From Arthrospira sp. PCC 9108 (GTDB lineage: Bacteria > Cyanobacteriota > Cyanobacteriia > Cyanobacteriales > Microcoleaceae), in assembly GCA_016745315.1 (NCBI GenBank), contig CP066886.1:5828501-5892500 (forward strand): a stretch of DNA of 64,000 bases, in the 5' to 3' direction. The position numbers were made by a program, and so were the translations under genes. This document shows positions 48,909 to 58,060 of this stretch, piece after piece; positions within the stretch are counted from its first letter, which is position 1, and every line of letters begins with the position of its first letter. A model generated the notes under the pieces. The model saw nothing but the letters and a program-made list of their open reading frames with translations, did not search any database and had not been told where the DNA came from.

Positions 48909-49651
48909 TTAGGTTGTAGTTGGGGGTTGATTTCCAGTTTTTAACTCTAACGATGTCCTCGTAGCTTTCCGTATGGCATTATCAACCCAACTAGGTTTTC
49001 TCTGGAAATGTAGAGGAATTTTGACTTGGGTTTTTCTAGGGTCTTGATACATCGCCAAGGCACTACTTTCACCTAAGTCGATTTTAGCTTGTTCAAATTT
49101 ATCAATTAATTCCCAGTTAAGTATTTTCACTTCACTGATATACATTTTGCTCTCTTTGATTCTTTTCGCATTTTCCCTACCGCCAAAACCTTTCCTTTCC
49201 TCGAAGGTAATAGGATACACGATTTTAGCGTCAGTTAAATCAACTAATTGTTTACAGATATTTTCTGCCTCATTCTTACTAAATTCATTAATAAAAAACG
49301 CAAACTTTCTACCATTATTTATAGTGCAATTAACTTTAATATTTTCTTTAGTAAATGCTGACTGGGTTGAGTAAATATCCTTTGTAACCTATCTCATGTA
49401 ATTTTATCCCTACTAACCGACGGTAACTCTATTTGAGTTTTTTGCAGTGTTGACTGCCTATTTTTAGTCCAATATGGAGGTTTTTCGTAGTTGTACAAAA
49501 CCAAAGTTAACTGTATTTTAAGATTAGCTGACGTACTGATTTCCGGAAAATCACCTGACCCTACAAATTGCCCTATATCTCTATTTCCTAGTATTTCAGT
49601 TTGAGCCCAAGCATTAGTTACGTTTTCCGGTAAATTACGCAGGCTTGACAC
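48909..49651 (-). pseudogene. ~245-codon element gene, frame broken near 49390
   Basis: GTG 49651 starts MSSLRNLPENVTNAWAQTEI to SRDKIT and TGA. Beyond the break the next frame reads KDIYSTQSAFTKENIKVNCT, NNGRKFAFFINEFSKNEAEN ... YPITFEERKGFGG ... RKPSWVDNAIRKATRTSLEL to 48909. At least one indel plus a stop separate the parts. No family recognised. Confidence 0.5.
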
Positions 49652-49663
49652 TAGTCTAAATCT

Positions 49664-50562
49664 TTATCCATTGTTTTCTATAACCGCGTTAACTAATTGT
49701 TGTTGTCTATTTTCTTCTATTCTTTGTAATGCCATATATTCATCTAAACCTTGAGCGACTAACACAATAGCCTCTTTACAGTTCTCGCTAAACTCATCCC
49801 CGAATTCCTCGGAACTGTCTTGGTTCCAAATAGTGTTAATATTTCCGTCATAGCTTTCTGGTAATTTCTCCCTAGCTTCCCTTCTCTGTTTACCGAAACT
49901 CCATTCTTCACCTTTTTCGTCACCCCACTTTTCAATCGTTCCTTTACCAGCAGTAACCATTGAAACAATAGCCGTTGCAAGTGTTGAAGGACTTTTATCT
50001 AAAAACATTTTAACAACCCGTCTACCGTGTTTAAATAACGTCCATGCTATTGCTTTCATAGCCATGTTAAATGACTGTTTAACGTATGAACCGACAGCTG
50101 TAGATACTTCCATAAGCATTTCATGCCCCTTGCTTAATGCTACATGCATAGCGGCCGCTTTATTGAGAAATGCAAGACCTGCTACTGGTAAAACACCACA
50201 TACTAATTTCCCAGCCATATTACCTAAAAACCCAGCCGTGGTGGTTATAAATTGTCCGGCAATATTTTGGATGTTTCTATCAATATCACTATCGCTAATA
50301 TTCCAATTAAAATTCCAAAAGCTGTCCCAATTAGAGGTAATAAATGTCGCTACTTTCTCAAAGCTAAAGTTAGATAAAAACTTAGTAATTCCTTCCCATA
50401 GCCAACCTCCAAAACTTTTGCCCATAATGTGCCAAACCAACCCGTAGATGTTCTCTGGGCTAAATTAACTTGTCTAACGCCATTCCTACCTATACTGCTA
50501 CGGGTTTGACGGCTAGACAAGCTACGAGTACTCCTTAGCATTCTTGCACTTCTGGCAACCAT
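49664..50562 (-). pseudogene. ~300-codon hydrophobic/amphipathic membrane protein, frameshifted
   Basis: ATG 50562 overlaps the upstream stop (TAATG). The N-terminus is very basic (MVARSARMLRSTRSLSSRQT). The frame shifts near 50420 (GTLWAK / KSFGGWLWEGITKFLSNFSF). The middle has long hydrophobic stretches (GFLGNMAGKLVCGVLPVAGL, MAMKAIAWTLFKHGRRVV), and the C-terminus is acidic. Candidate virion-membrane or injection-apparatus protein by composition only. Confidence 0.55.
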
Positions 50563-50816
50563 TACAAAGTCCCTCTTAGTGGGTTATCGCCGTCAATCAA
50601 TTCGGTTTCTATCTTGATATCAGGAAAGTCTTTTTTCAATAATTCTTGTACTTTTTTGGTTTCCTGTTCTCTGATATCGTCTTGTTTTTTCATTGAATCA
50701 TATAACCGCGTTAAATCGGCTAATATGTCTTTGGCTGGGTCATTACTGTTCACCTGTAAAGTACCTTGAGCACGTAAGCAAATATTTCTTTAATTTGATT
50801 TAATGTTGTTTGTCAT
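50562..50816 (-). pseudogene. 84-codon coiled-coil protein with in-frame TAA at codon 9
   Basis: The ATG at 50816 overlaps the stop of the upstream gene as ATGA, the classic coupling arrangement. The frame reads MTNNIKSN, TAA, RNICLRAQGTLQVNSNDPAK ... MKKQDDIREQETKKVQELLK ... PLRGTL. A shorter product could start at GTG 50753. The perfect overlap argues that codon 9 was originally sense (CAA, Gln). Confidence 0.62.
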
Positions 50817-51379
50817 GTTTCTTTCGCATCCTTCTGGTTGGTAATCTTAACCTGGCTTTTATTGGGTTCTAGTAGTTCCTCAAAATTATCAGCTTCTGGA
50901 GTAAAGGCTGTTTTAATTTTTGCGTATTTTTTCTCAGTAGCAAATTCTAAATAATCAATTATTTTAGATACTTCACTACCAGCTTTAAAGGCTGCCGCGT
51001 GAGCCAAACCTGCTTCATATAACGCCGTTAAAACAGCGTTTTCTGTAACCTGATGAGAGATAGAAATTTCCATTACCATACCAAATATTTCAGCAATTGA
51101 TTCAGCTAAGTTAGGTAATTTTATTTCGGCTTTTTCTTCTGCTTTTATCATTAGATTGACATCATCAATCTCTACTTTAACTTCAAATTCACCCCATCTT
51201 TCATCATCGATGTCAAATCTGTACATTAGCCATTCTGGTAATGTGTTTATTCGTTGAATTATGTTCTCTGGATTATTAGCATTAACCGTTATTTTTTCAG
51301 GCATTTCAGCCGGAAAGGATTCAGGGTCTAGCAACTCGTAAATCCTTCTAATCATTCCGCAACAACATTCTTCGTTCAT
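50813..51379 (-). CDS. Unknown element protein, 188 aa
   Basis: Intact frame. The N-terminus is Cys-rich (MNEECCCGMIRRIYELLDPE). The middle has alternating strands (WGEFEVKVEIDDVNLMIKAE) and a long helix (LTALYEAGLAHAAAFKAGSE). No homology recognised. It follows the Gly/Asp-rich gene by 11 bp and overlaps the next gene by 4 bp. Confidence 0.6.
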   Translation of the reverse strand: MNEECCCGMIRRIYELLDPESFPAEMPEKITVNANNPENIIQRINTLPEWLMYRFDIDDERWGEFEVKVEIDDVNLMIKAEEKAEIKLPNLAESIAEIFGMVMEISISHQVTENAVLTALYEAGLAHAAAFKAGSEVSKIIDYLEFATEKKYAKIKTAFTPEADNFEELLEPNKSQVKITNQKDAKET

Positions 51380-51390
51380 ATCTGGTATTG

Positions 51391-52279
51391 TTATCGTTCG
51401 TATATTTTCAGGTTCTTTTTATTTTCAGGTTCTCCTCCTCCGATGCCTGGCGGGATATCTTTTGTGCTCGCGGAAAAGTTGGGAATTACATAATCAAATT
51501 CTGTGCATTCCATCCACGAATCACAAAATGCACCTACACTTTCATACATTAAATCAGGGTCGCCGTATGCCCACTCAGACTCCCACCGTCCTTGCCTATA
51601 AAAAACCTCTCACTTCCTGTTGGTTGAGGAGTTTCCCCCCACCTCGGATTCCCACCCATGTGACTAACAAAAGTGATGCTACTTCTACTTGGTGGAGGAT
51701 TACAGCATCCCCCGCTACCCATTTGTCTGTCGAACTCTTCAACGCTGTACTTTTCATCAGCTTTTATGGTACAACCGATATTGCCATTTCCGCCATTTCC
51801 ATTGTCTGAATCATCATCTGAATCATCATCTGAACTATCGCCTGGTCGCCTTCCTTTATCATCATCAATTTTGTCACCTGAATTAGGACCCCAAAACTTC
51901 TCCCGCTACCACCACCGCCACTTCTGCCGCCGCGTGGTTTTTTACCTCCCTTTGGTTCATCTCTCTTTGGTGGTTCCTCGTCTACTCGCCGCGCATCATC
52001 TTCCCTTTTCCACCTACCATGGTCTTCTGGGTTAATTCCACGCGGCACTCTGGTGATTGGGTCCCAAGGATTTACTAATCCGGGAACACCTCCTCTATCT
52101 CTTTCCCTTGCATACGGTAAACCCCTACCAAAGTCCATTGTTGAAGATGTTTGGTCGCCTAAATCTCCTGCTAAACCTGAACTTACTCCTCCTGACCTAC
52201 CAATATTCCTGGGTGTGCTTGACCTAATAGTATCTTTAATTTTTAGAGTGTCTCTAATTTTTAGAGTGTCTCTAACCAT
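51391..52279 (-). pseudogene. Gly/Asp-rich (collagen-like/acidic) element protein, two frameshifts
   Basis: From ATG 52279: basic/polar N-terminus, GGVSSGLAGDLGDQTSS, Lys/Arg/Gly region ending GGRSGGGGSGRS. A shift near 51885 continues PNSGDKIDDDKGRRPGDSSD with an acidic Asp/Ser and NGNGGNGN stretch, IGCTIKADEKYSVEEFDRQM and a CC pair. A second shift near 51600 continues YRQGRWESEWAYGDPDLMYE ... GAFCDSWMECTEFDYVIPNF to 51391. About 295 codons in total. The Gly-rich low-complexity region may be a flexible stalk. First gene of the leftward series. Confidence 0.55.
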
Positions 52280-52352
52280 GCTGAATAATTATTGAAGGCT
52301 ATTAATAAATTAGAAATATTATATAATATTACAAAATAATTGAGGACTATCC
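52280..52352. promoter_or_regulatory. Divergent start region of the element's two gene series
   Basis: 73-bp AT-rich spacer between the first leftward gene and the first rightward gene. Promoters for both arms are expected here. GAGG precedes the rightward ATG at 52353. A direct repeat TTTTTAGAGTGTCTCTAA-like lies just left (52241-52275), inside the first leftward gene. Confidence 0.45.
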
Positions 52353-52771
52353 ATGAGGGGAATTAAAAATATGGCTACGGAAATTAATGCCAGCAATTGG
52401 CATAACGCCGTAGAGTTATTTAATGGCGCGATTTTAGAAGGCTTGATAACTGACAGATGTCGTTATGATATTACCGCTTACGCTTATGTCTCTAGCTTGA
52501 ATGCTAGGTGCTATATCCCTAGTCTCAATCAATCAAAAATACCCAAAATTTATCCAGAATATAGTTATTATCAAAGATGGGAAAAGAAACAAGATGTGTG
52601 ACAAGGTTCTATCAGCTTACGGTATTTTATGGGAACCTAGCAACAGAAAACAGGTTAAATCTAGGTATCGTAAAACTCCCTTATTCTGGGGGGATTCACA
52701 CAGAAAACCTATTGATTGAGTTGATTACCAATCAGACAGAAGGATTAGCTATAGATTCACATTCTGTATGA
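52353..52771 (+). pseudogene. ~139-codon element protein, frameshifted
   Basis: ATG 52353 (GAGG 7 nt upstream; ATG 52371 is an alternative): MATEINASNWHNAVELFNGA ... CYIPSLNQSKIPKIYPEYSY YQRWEKK, then a slip at GGGAAAAGAAAC (about 52580), continuing RCVTRFYQLTVFYGNLATEN ... LPYSGGIHTENLLIELITNQ to 52771. Unknown. First gene of the rightward series of virion-surface-like proteins. Confidence 0.5.
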
Positions 52772-52825
52772 AAAGCTAGATGTTTAAATCAATTGCACAA
52801 TAATGATTAAATTAATATTTTTGGT

Positions 52826-53145
52826 ATGGCAGAATACCAACTTGATACCTTACCAAAAACACCATCATTAACTCAACCCGAAATTTTGGTATTTCCGTAG
52901 GTAATACCCCTACACTTATCCGCGCCGCCAATACTTACAGATATCGCTTACACTTGCAGAATACGGGTAGCGTTGGGGTTTGGTTTAGTCATGGACACAT
53001 CAGCAATTGCATACCAGGTCAATGTTTATGGCTACCCCCTAATACTGCATAGGATGACGAGTTAAAATCTACTGCCAGCATCTATGGAATGACAGAGGAT
53101 AGTGTTTCGCAGATTGTCGGGTTAGAGCAGACAATCACTTACTAA
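52826..53145 (+). pseudogene. ~106-codon beta-rich protein with frameshift and in-frame TAG
   Basis: MAEYQLDTLPKTPSLTQPEI, slip near 52885, then GNTPTLIRAANTYRYRLHLQ, TGSVGVWFSHGHISNCIPGQ, LWLPPNTA, TAG (53050), DDELKSTASIYGMTEDSVSQ, end 53145. TAG is one C-to-T change from CAG. Beta-sandwich-like pattern. Possible accessory surface protein. Confidence 0.5.
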
Positions 53146-53181
53146 CCGACTACAATAGAATTATTTAAGAGGTAGGTGATT

Positions 53182-53532
53182 ATGAGTTTCTCAGTTTATA
53201 GCAGTGTTTTAAATTTAGACACTCTCAATATTACTGCTAAGATACCAGGTACTCCCGTTACAAGCACTATTAGTTTAACGGCTAATACAGTTGCCGAATG
53301 AGTAGCAGAAAATGCTAACACAAACTGGCGTAATGTATTTATCAAAAACCCGTCTAATATACCCGTTCATTTGATTTTAGACCCTACCGGCGATAGCGTG
53401 TCAGACGCTGCATTTTCGGTTAAACCAGGTGATACAGTTATGCTAACAATTGGTGGTAGCGATTTACAAGCTATCGCGGAATCTAGCGCTAACGTATCAA
53501 TAACTTTAATTGAATTTGTTACTGTAGGTTAA
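53182..53532 (+). pseudogene. 116-codon beta-rich protein with in-frame TGA
   Basis: ATG 53182 with AGGTAGGTGAT upstream: MSFSVYSSVLNLDTLNITAK ... SLTANTVAE, TGA (53299-53301), VAENANTNWRNVFIKNPSNI, PVHLILDPTGDSVSDAAFSV, KPGDTVMLTIGGSDLQAIAE ... FVTVG, TAA. The frame is otherwise continuous. TGA probably replaces TGG. A beta-sandwich domain of unknown role directly upstream of the spike gene. Confidence 0.6.
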
Positions 53533-53558
53533 TAATAATTAGGGGGAATCCCCCTAAG

Positions 53559-56261
53559 ATGAATATAGAGGCAGTTATGACTAATTTCAACATTTACTCT
53601 AGTAAATTTGGGCAATCAACCGATGACTTGCCAGAAGGTGAAGTTAATCTGTATTTAACTAATGAACGGATACAAGCAGTTATTGACTCCAATACTAATT
53701 TAGTCAAATTAACTCAGTTAACTTGGAATAATATTACTAATAAACCTGGCACTTTCCCCACATCTACTCATTCCCATAGCTGGACTGAAATAACGTCCAA
53801 ACCGTCTACGTTCGCGCCATCCGGTCACGGTCATCTATGGGGCGACATCAGTAGTGCGCCTGCTACCGCAACACGGTTACCTACTTGGTCTGAAGTTACA
53901 AGTAAACCGACAACGTTTACTCCATCAGAACATACACATACTATTGCAAATGTTACAGGACTTCAAGGTGCATTAGACGGTAAAGAGCCTACTTTTACCA
54001 AAAATACAGCATTTCATAAAAACTTCGGAACAACTACTGGAACTGTAACCGAAGGTAACGATGTCAGATTATCAAATGCTAGAACGCCAACTAGCCATAC
54101 ACACGGTAACATTAGCAATACCGGAACTATAGGTTCTACGGCTAATTTACCGTTAATTACCACCACATTAGGCGCTGTTACTACTGGTACTTTCGGTAGC
54201 ACGGCAAATACATTTTGTCGTGGTGATGATAGCCGCCTTTCCACCAACCTAAGCTACACTACCGGGGCAGCCCAAGGGACGGTAACAAGCAGTACCGGAA
54301 CTAACGCTACTATTCCAGCAGCTACGACGAGCATCGCCGGTTTATTAACTTCTGCTGATAAATATAAATTGAATGGAATAGCCGCAGGCGCACAAGTAAA
54401 TGTAGCAACTAATTTAGGAGTAACAGCAGGAACTACAGCAGGTCCTGTAGTTACATCATCAACAGGAACTAATGTTACTTTACCTACAGCTAGTGCAACT
54501 AATTCAGGGATAATTACAACTGGGAATCAGACATGGACAGGAGTTAAAACATTTAATTCATTAATTACCGGGTCAATAAGTGGAAACGCCGGAACAGCAA
54601 CAGCACTTCAAACAGCAAGAACAATCAATGGAACAAGTTTTAATGGAACAGCAAATATTACTACTGTAAACTGGGGAACTGCTCGGACTTTAACAATTGG
54701 TTCTACAGGCAAATCAGTAAACGGCTCTGGAAATGTAAGTTGGAGTTTAGCAGAAATTGGTGCTTTACCAAATCTTTCAATAACTGTAACAGGAGATTGG
54801 AATGATGTGTTAACAACAGGTTTTGCTCAAGGGAGTTCTCTTTTAAATCAAAGTCCGGGAAGTTCATGGCGTTTTTGTACTGTACAAAGACATAAGAATT
54901 CTGCGATTTCTCAAACAATGATACCTTTTGGAGGAGAAGATATTTATCAAAGAAATCGTGTAAATGCAGTCTGGAGTAGCTGGCAACAATTAGCTTTTAC
55001 AAGCTCTAATATTACAGGTAATGCAGCAACTGCAACCACGCTTCAAACTGCTAGAACAATTAATGGGACTTCGTTTAATGGTAGTGCCAATATAACAATA
55101 ACTGCCAATACTCCTAATACATTAACAAATGGTACGGGATTAACTGGAAATAATTTTAATGGGAGTGCTGCAACAACATGGGCAGTTGCTTACGGCAAGC
55201 AGGCACAGCCTGTCAAGGTAATGATAGTAGATTATCTGACGCTAGGACTCCCACAACGCACACACATTCAAATATTACATTAACAGCAGGAGATGGTTGA
55301 TCAGGAGGAGGAACTTTAGCAGCTAATAGAACAATTAATGTAGATTCAACTGTAGTTAGAACTACAGGTAATCAAACTTTAACAGGAATTAAAACATTTA
55401 ACATAACAAATAATCCAGTAACTTTTGCAACTAATGAAAGTTTTCCTGATGGAAATATGCTTATTGATTTTAATGTTTGGAGGGGGTTTGACATCCGCCG
55501 GATAGGAGATAATCCAATTACGGCTTTAGTACTAAATAGTAGAGTTGGAGCAAATAGCTGGGCGTTTTCTCATCAAGGGAATTATTCTATAGAATTAGAA
55601 GCAGATGCTAATCCTAGAGTATTTATATATCATGGTATTAATTTTCATCAAAGCGATGTTTGGCGAACTGCTCCTAGCGATAGATATTCAATACAATTAT
55701 ATAACGGGCAGACATATTTTATAAAGAGCTCAACTCTTTCATCATCTGGAGTACATACTAGATTTAGAGTAGAACACACAAACGTATCTTTGATTAACGA
55801 TAGTGGAGATTATGTTAAAGGTTCTTCGTATATTAGACTTAAAACAGTTTGTGCTCAGAGTATTAATGGCTTAAATTTACTTAAAAAATTAAATGTAATT
55901 GAATTTCAATATAATGAGTTGGCAGCCATGGATTTTCTACACAATAAACAAAAATAGGTTTAATCGCACAAGAGGTTCAACAGTCTTATCCTGATGCAGT
56001 TTAATTGGTTAAAGATGACCACACATATAGCCCTGAAGTTGACGACAAAAACATAGATTATCTGACGATTCTTTATGAAACATTAGTTCCTTTATTAGTG
56101 GCAGGGATTCAATAATTATCCCCAAAATTAGAGGCACTAAGTAAATCAACAGCATCTACAAATGTTAATATCAGTAATTTACCGACAAGCCCTACAGGTT
56201 TAAGTGTAGGTGATTTATGGTGTGACACGGATAACGATAATGTAATCAAGCAGGTGAGATA
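53559..56261 (+). pseudogene. Spike / tail-fibre protein with C-terminal S74-type chaperone domain, disrupted
   Basis: About 900 codons. The N-terminus (DDLPEGEVNLYLTNERI) is followed by WTEITSKPSTF-type fibre repeats, then Thr/Asn/Gly-rich repeats (GNAGTATALQTARTINGTSF, EGNDVRLSNARTPTSHTHG), a receptor-like domain (GDWNDVLTTGFAQGSS...), another repeat block, and finally IEFQYNELAAMDFLHN and KIGLIAQEVQQSYPDAV, diagnostic of the peptidase-S74 intramolecular chaperone. Lesions: a shift near 55200, TGA in GDG-SGGG, a missing A in the run near 55950, and TAA after PDAV and after AGIQ. As it stands it cannot be made full length. Confidence 0.78.
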
Positions 56262-56618
56262 ATGTCTAACAAATATGATATATCTGAAACTAATTGGTTT
56301 TTAGCTTACAACCAATACTTTATCAAAGAGGATGATACCCCACACGGAAGTAAACAATTGCCAGATATATCAGGTAGTAAATTTGTGAGGATATTATTTG
56401 ATGCAGACCAGGTTTCTATTTATTTGAAAATGGCAGGATGGTTAAAATTTTACACATACAATGATGTGAAGCAGAATATGATGGTTAAACGTGAAACTAT
56501 TTGGCTAAATGAATATCAAATAATTGAATCACCACCATATAGTAATTTTTACTCAATATTTGAACCCTGGGAGAGGATTAAATGGTTTACCCTTTATTTT
56601 TGGAGATTAATGCAATGA
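56262..56618 (+). CDS. Unknown element protein downstream of the spike gene
   Basis: 118 aa, intact. Starts within TAATG of the spike gene, and its stop overlaps the next ATG (ATGA). Aromatic-rich (NWFLAYNQYFIKEDD, MAGWLKFYTYNDVK, FTLYFWRLM). Possible tail-fibre assembly or attachment accessory by position only. Confidence 0.55.
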   Translation: MSNKYDISETNWFLAYNQYFIKEDDTPHGSKQLPDISGSKFVRILFDADQVSIYLKMAGWLKFYTYNDVKQNMMVKRETIWLNEYQIIESPPYSNFYSIFEPWERIKWFTLYFWRLMQ

Positions 56619-56869
56619 GTATAATAATACTAGAGGTTCTGTTATTGATCACTGTTATTGTTTATTTGGGCATTGATTCATTGATAGGCAATAAAATAAT
56701 TGAGTCTAAACTAGATTTAAACAATAAAAAGTTAGACATATTATTTGAGTTTTTGAAAAATTAGTTAGTTCAGATAGTTGGTAAAAAACAGTTAGAAGAT
56801 AAAAAGCAATCACCCCATCTCCCAATCAACAGAGATGATATTGATGATGATGGTTGGCGTAAACCCTAA
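56615..56869 (+). pseudogene. 84-codon single-pass membrane protein with in-frame TAG
   Basis: ATG 56615: MSIIILEVLLLITVIVYLGI, a transmembrane helix, then SKLDLNNKKLDILFEFLKN, TAG (56762-56764), LVQIVGKKQLEDKKQSPHLP ... RDDIDDDGWRKP, TAA. The continuation after TAG is Gln/Lys/Asp-rich and ends precisely at the inner border of the right terminal repeat. It could be a holin-like or membrane-anchor protein (inference). Confidence 0.55.
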
Positions 56870-57751
56870 CACCTAACAGCTAACACCTAACAGCTACCCC
56901 AATAACTTAAATGGTCCCCTATGGTTTCTGACTATGGGGGTGTCTATTTATTTTTTGGCTAACGGACTGTTGCAACGGACTGTTAAAAATTTATATGAAT
57001 GCTTACCCTATCATGTCCAGATAATACCCAGAACTACTTTACCCCTAACAGATAGCTTTACCTACAACCTACGGCTAAGATTTTGGCTTAGGGTGTTTAT
57101 TAGGGGTACTGGGTTTTGAACGAAATGAATACCCCTATAAATTGGAGACTTGCTGAGGATTATGTAGGTATCGAGTCCCATCCCGGTAATTGTCACCAGT
57201 TGAAAAGTTGTTTGGGGGTATCGGGTTGGTTCCGGTAGATGATAGTTCATAGTTTCCCCTCACCGGAGATTATGAATCAGACCCATAGATAACCTTGCGA
57301 GCGATCGCGACATAGGTTTACCTATAGGTCTAGTCCATAGAAAGACAGCCTAATATCTTTGTACATTGATTACTTAGAAGGTTCCCCTCTACGGCTACCT
57401 ACGGCTATCGTGTTGATTTTGAAACATACCCTCCCCCCCAACCGAAACAAACACTCTTGGGGGTGCGACCGACGTGATAGCAGTCAATGGTGAGGAACGA
57501 ACCGATAGGCTTGCCATTGACGGGTATCACAAGGGAGTTACCCTATCGGTGTTTGGTTGGGGGGTGGTATGGGTATTTGACAGATTGATTAAGTTGTGCT
57601 TATTGATTAACCCGTCAATAATTAAGATTTGTTGCTGAGGGATATGCGCTAATTGTCCCGTGTGCTAAGATTTAATGGAGTGCATATTGAGCGTGACGGT
57701 ACGACTATTGGGTTAAGTAAATCCCGATTATCGCAGTTAGGATAGGGGTTT
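56858..57751 (-). repeat. Right inverted terminal repeat
   Basis: The reverse complement matches 39030-39779 plus 42455-42546, minus the intron, with substitutions and indels of up to ~60 bp. Inner end GCGTAAACCCTAAC, outer end GGATAGGGGTTT. It holds no credible gene; the short ORFs are not conserved between the two copies. Confidence 0.9.
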
Positions 57752-57752
57752 G

Positions 57753-58004
57753 AGTCATACTATTCTCACAGTATTAAGTCCGGTAGTGATTTGATCAGCC
57801 ATCTTATTAGGAGGAAAAGTTAGTGGTTTATTAGGAGTAATTTTAGCTATTCTCATCACTGGGGTAATTAAGAGCATTATTGAAATCATCCTTAACCCTC
57901 AGTTACCACCCCAAGCCGGTTCCTTTTTTACTAATCTTCCCCAAGATATCGACAACTCTCCTAACTTACAGGTTTCCGAAATCACTAATGATGGGAATGG
58001 ATAA
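57753..58004 (+). pseudogene. C-terminal remnant of an AI-2E/PerM-family transporter
   Basis: The frame reads LTVLSPVVI, TGA, SAILLGGKVSGLLGVILAIL, GVIKSIIEIILNPQLPPQAG ... DGNG, stop. The LLGGKVSGLLGVILAI block is typical of the last helices of AI-2E family transporters. The 5' part is absent and abuts the element's right end, so the gene was truncated by the element or by a linked rearrangement. Confidence 0.72.
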
Positions 58005-58060
58005 AGATGCTGCTGGGATTGACCTGTAATGTCATTAACCCCCACCAGCGGTAATCTCTT

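Larger units (their letters stand above)
39030..57751. mobile_element. 18.7-kb element with ~0.85-kb inverted terminal repeats; putative decayed provirus
   Basis: The left end (AAACCCCTATCC at 39030) and right end (GGATAGGGGTTT ending 57751) start long inverted repeats that run inward to a shared GCGTAAACCCTAAC border. Inside are AT-rich genes arranged outward from about 52.3 kb: minus strand to the left, plus strand to the right. Virus-like content is a packaging-type P-loop ATPase, a PD-(D/E)XK nuclease, membrane protein, beta-rich small proteins and a spike/tail-fibre protein with S74 domain. No integrase, polymerase, terminase, portal or tape-measure gene was recognised. No clear target-site duplication. 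Many genes are broken. Confidence 0.7.

Noticed and set aside
49147..50447. Plus-strand ORFs opposite the membrane-protein gene
   Set aside because: Composition is typical of antisense of hydrophobic coding DNA, and no start signals are visible.
53559..56261. Ordinary tailed-phage prophage
   Set aside because: Only the fibre-like gene points that way; no terminase, portal, capsid, tape-measure or lysis cassette could be recognised in either strand.
42863..56869. Genuine alternative genetic code as the main explanation
   Set aside because: TAA is also the usual terminator of the element's genes, TGA stops and frameshifts also occur, and host remnants nearby show the same type of stop.
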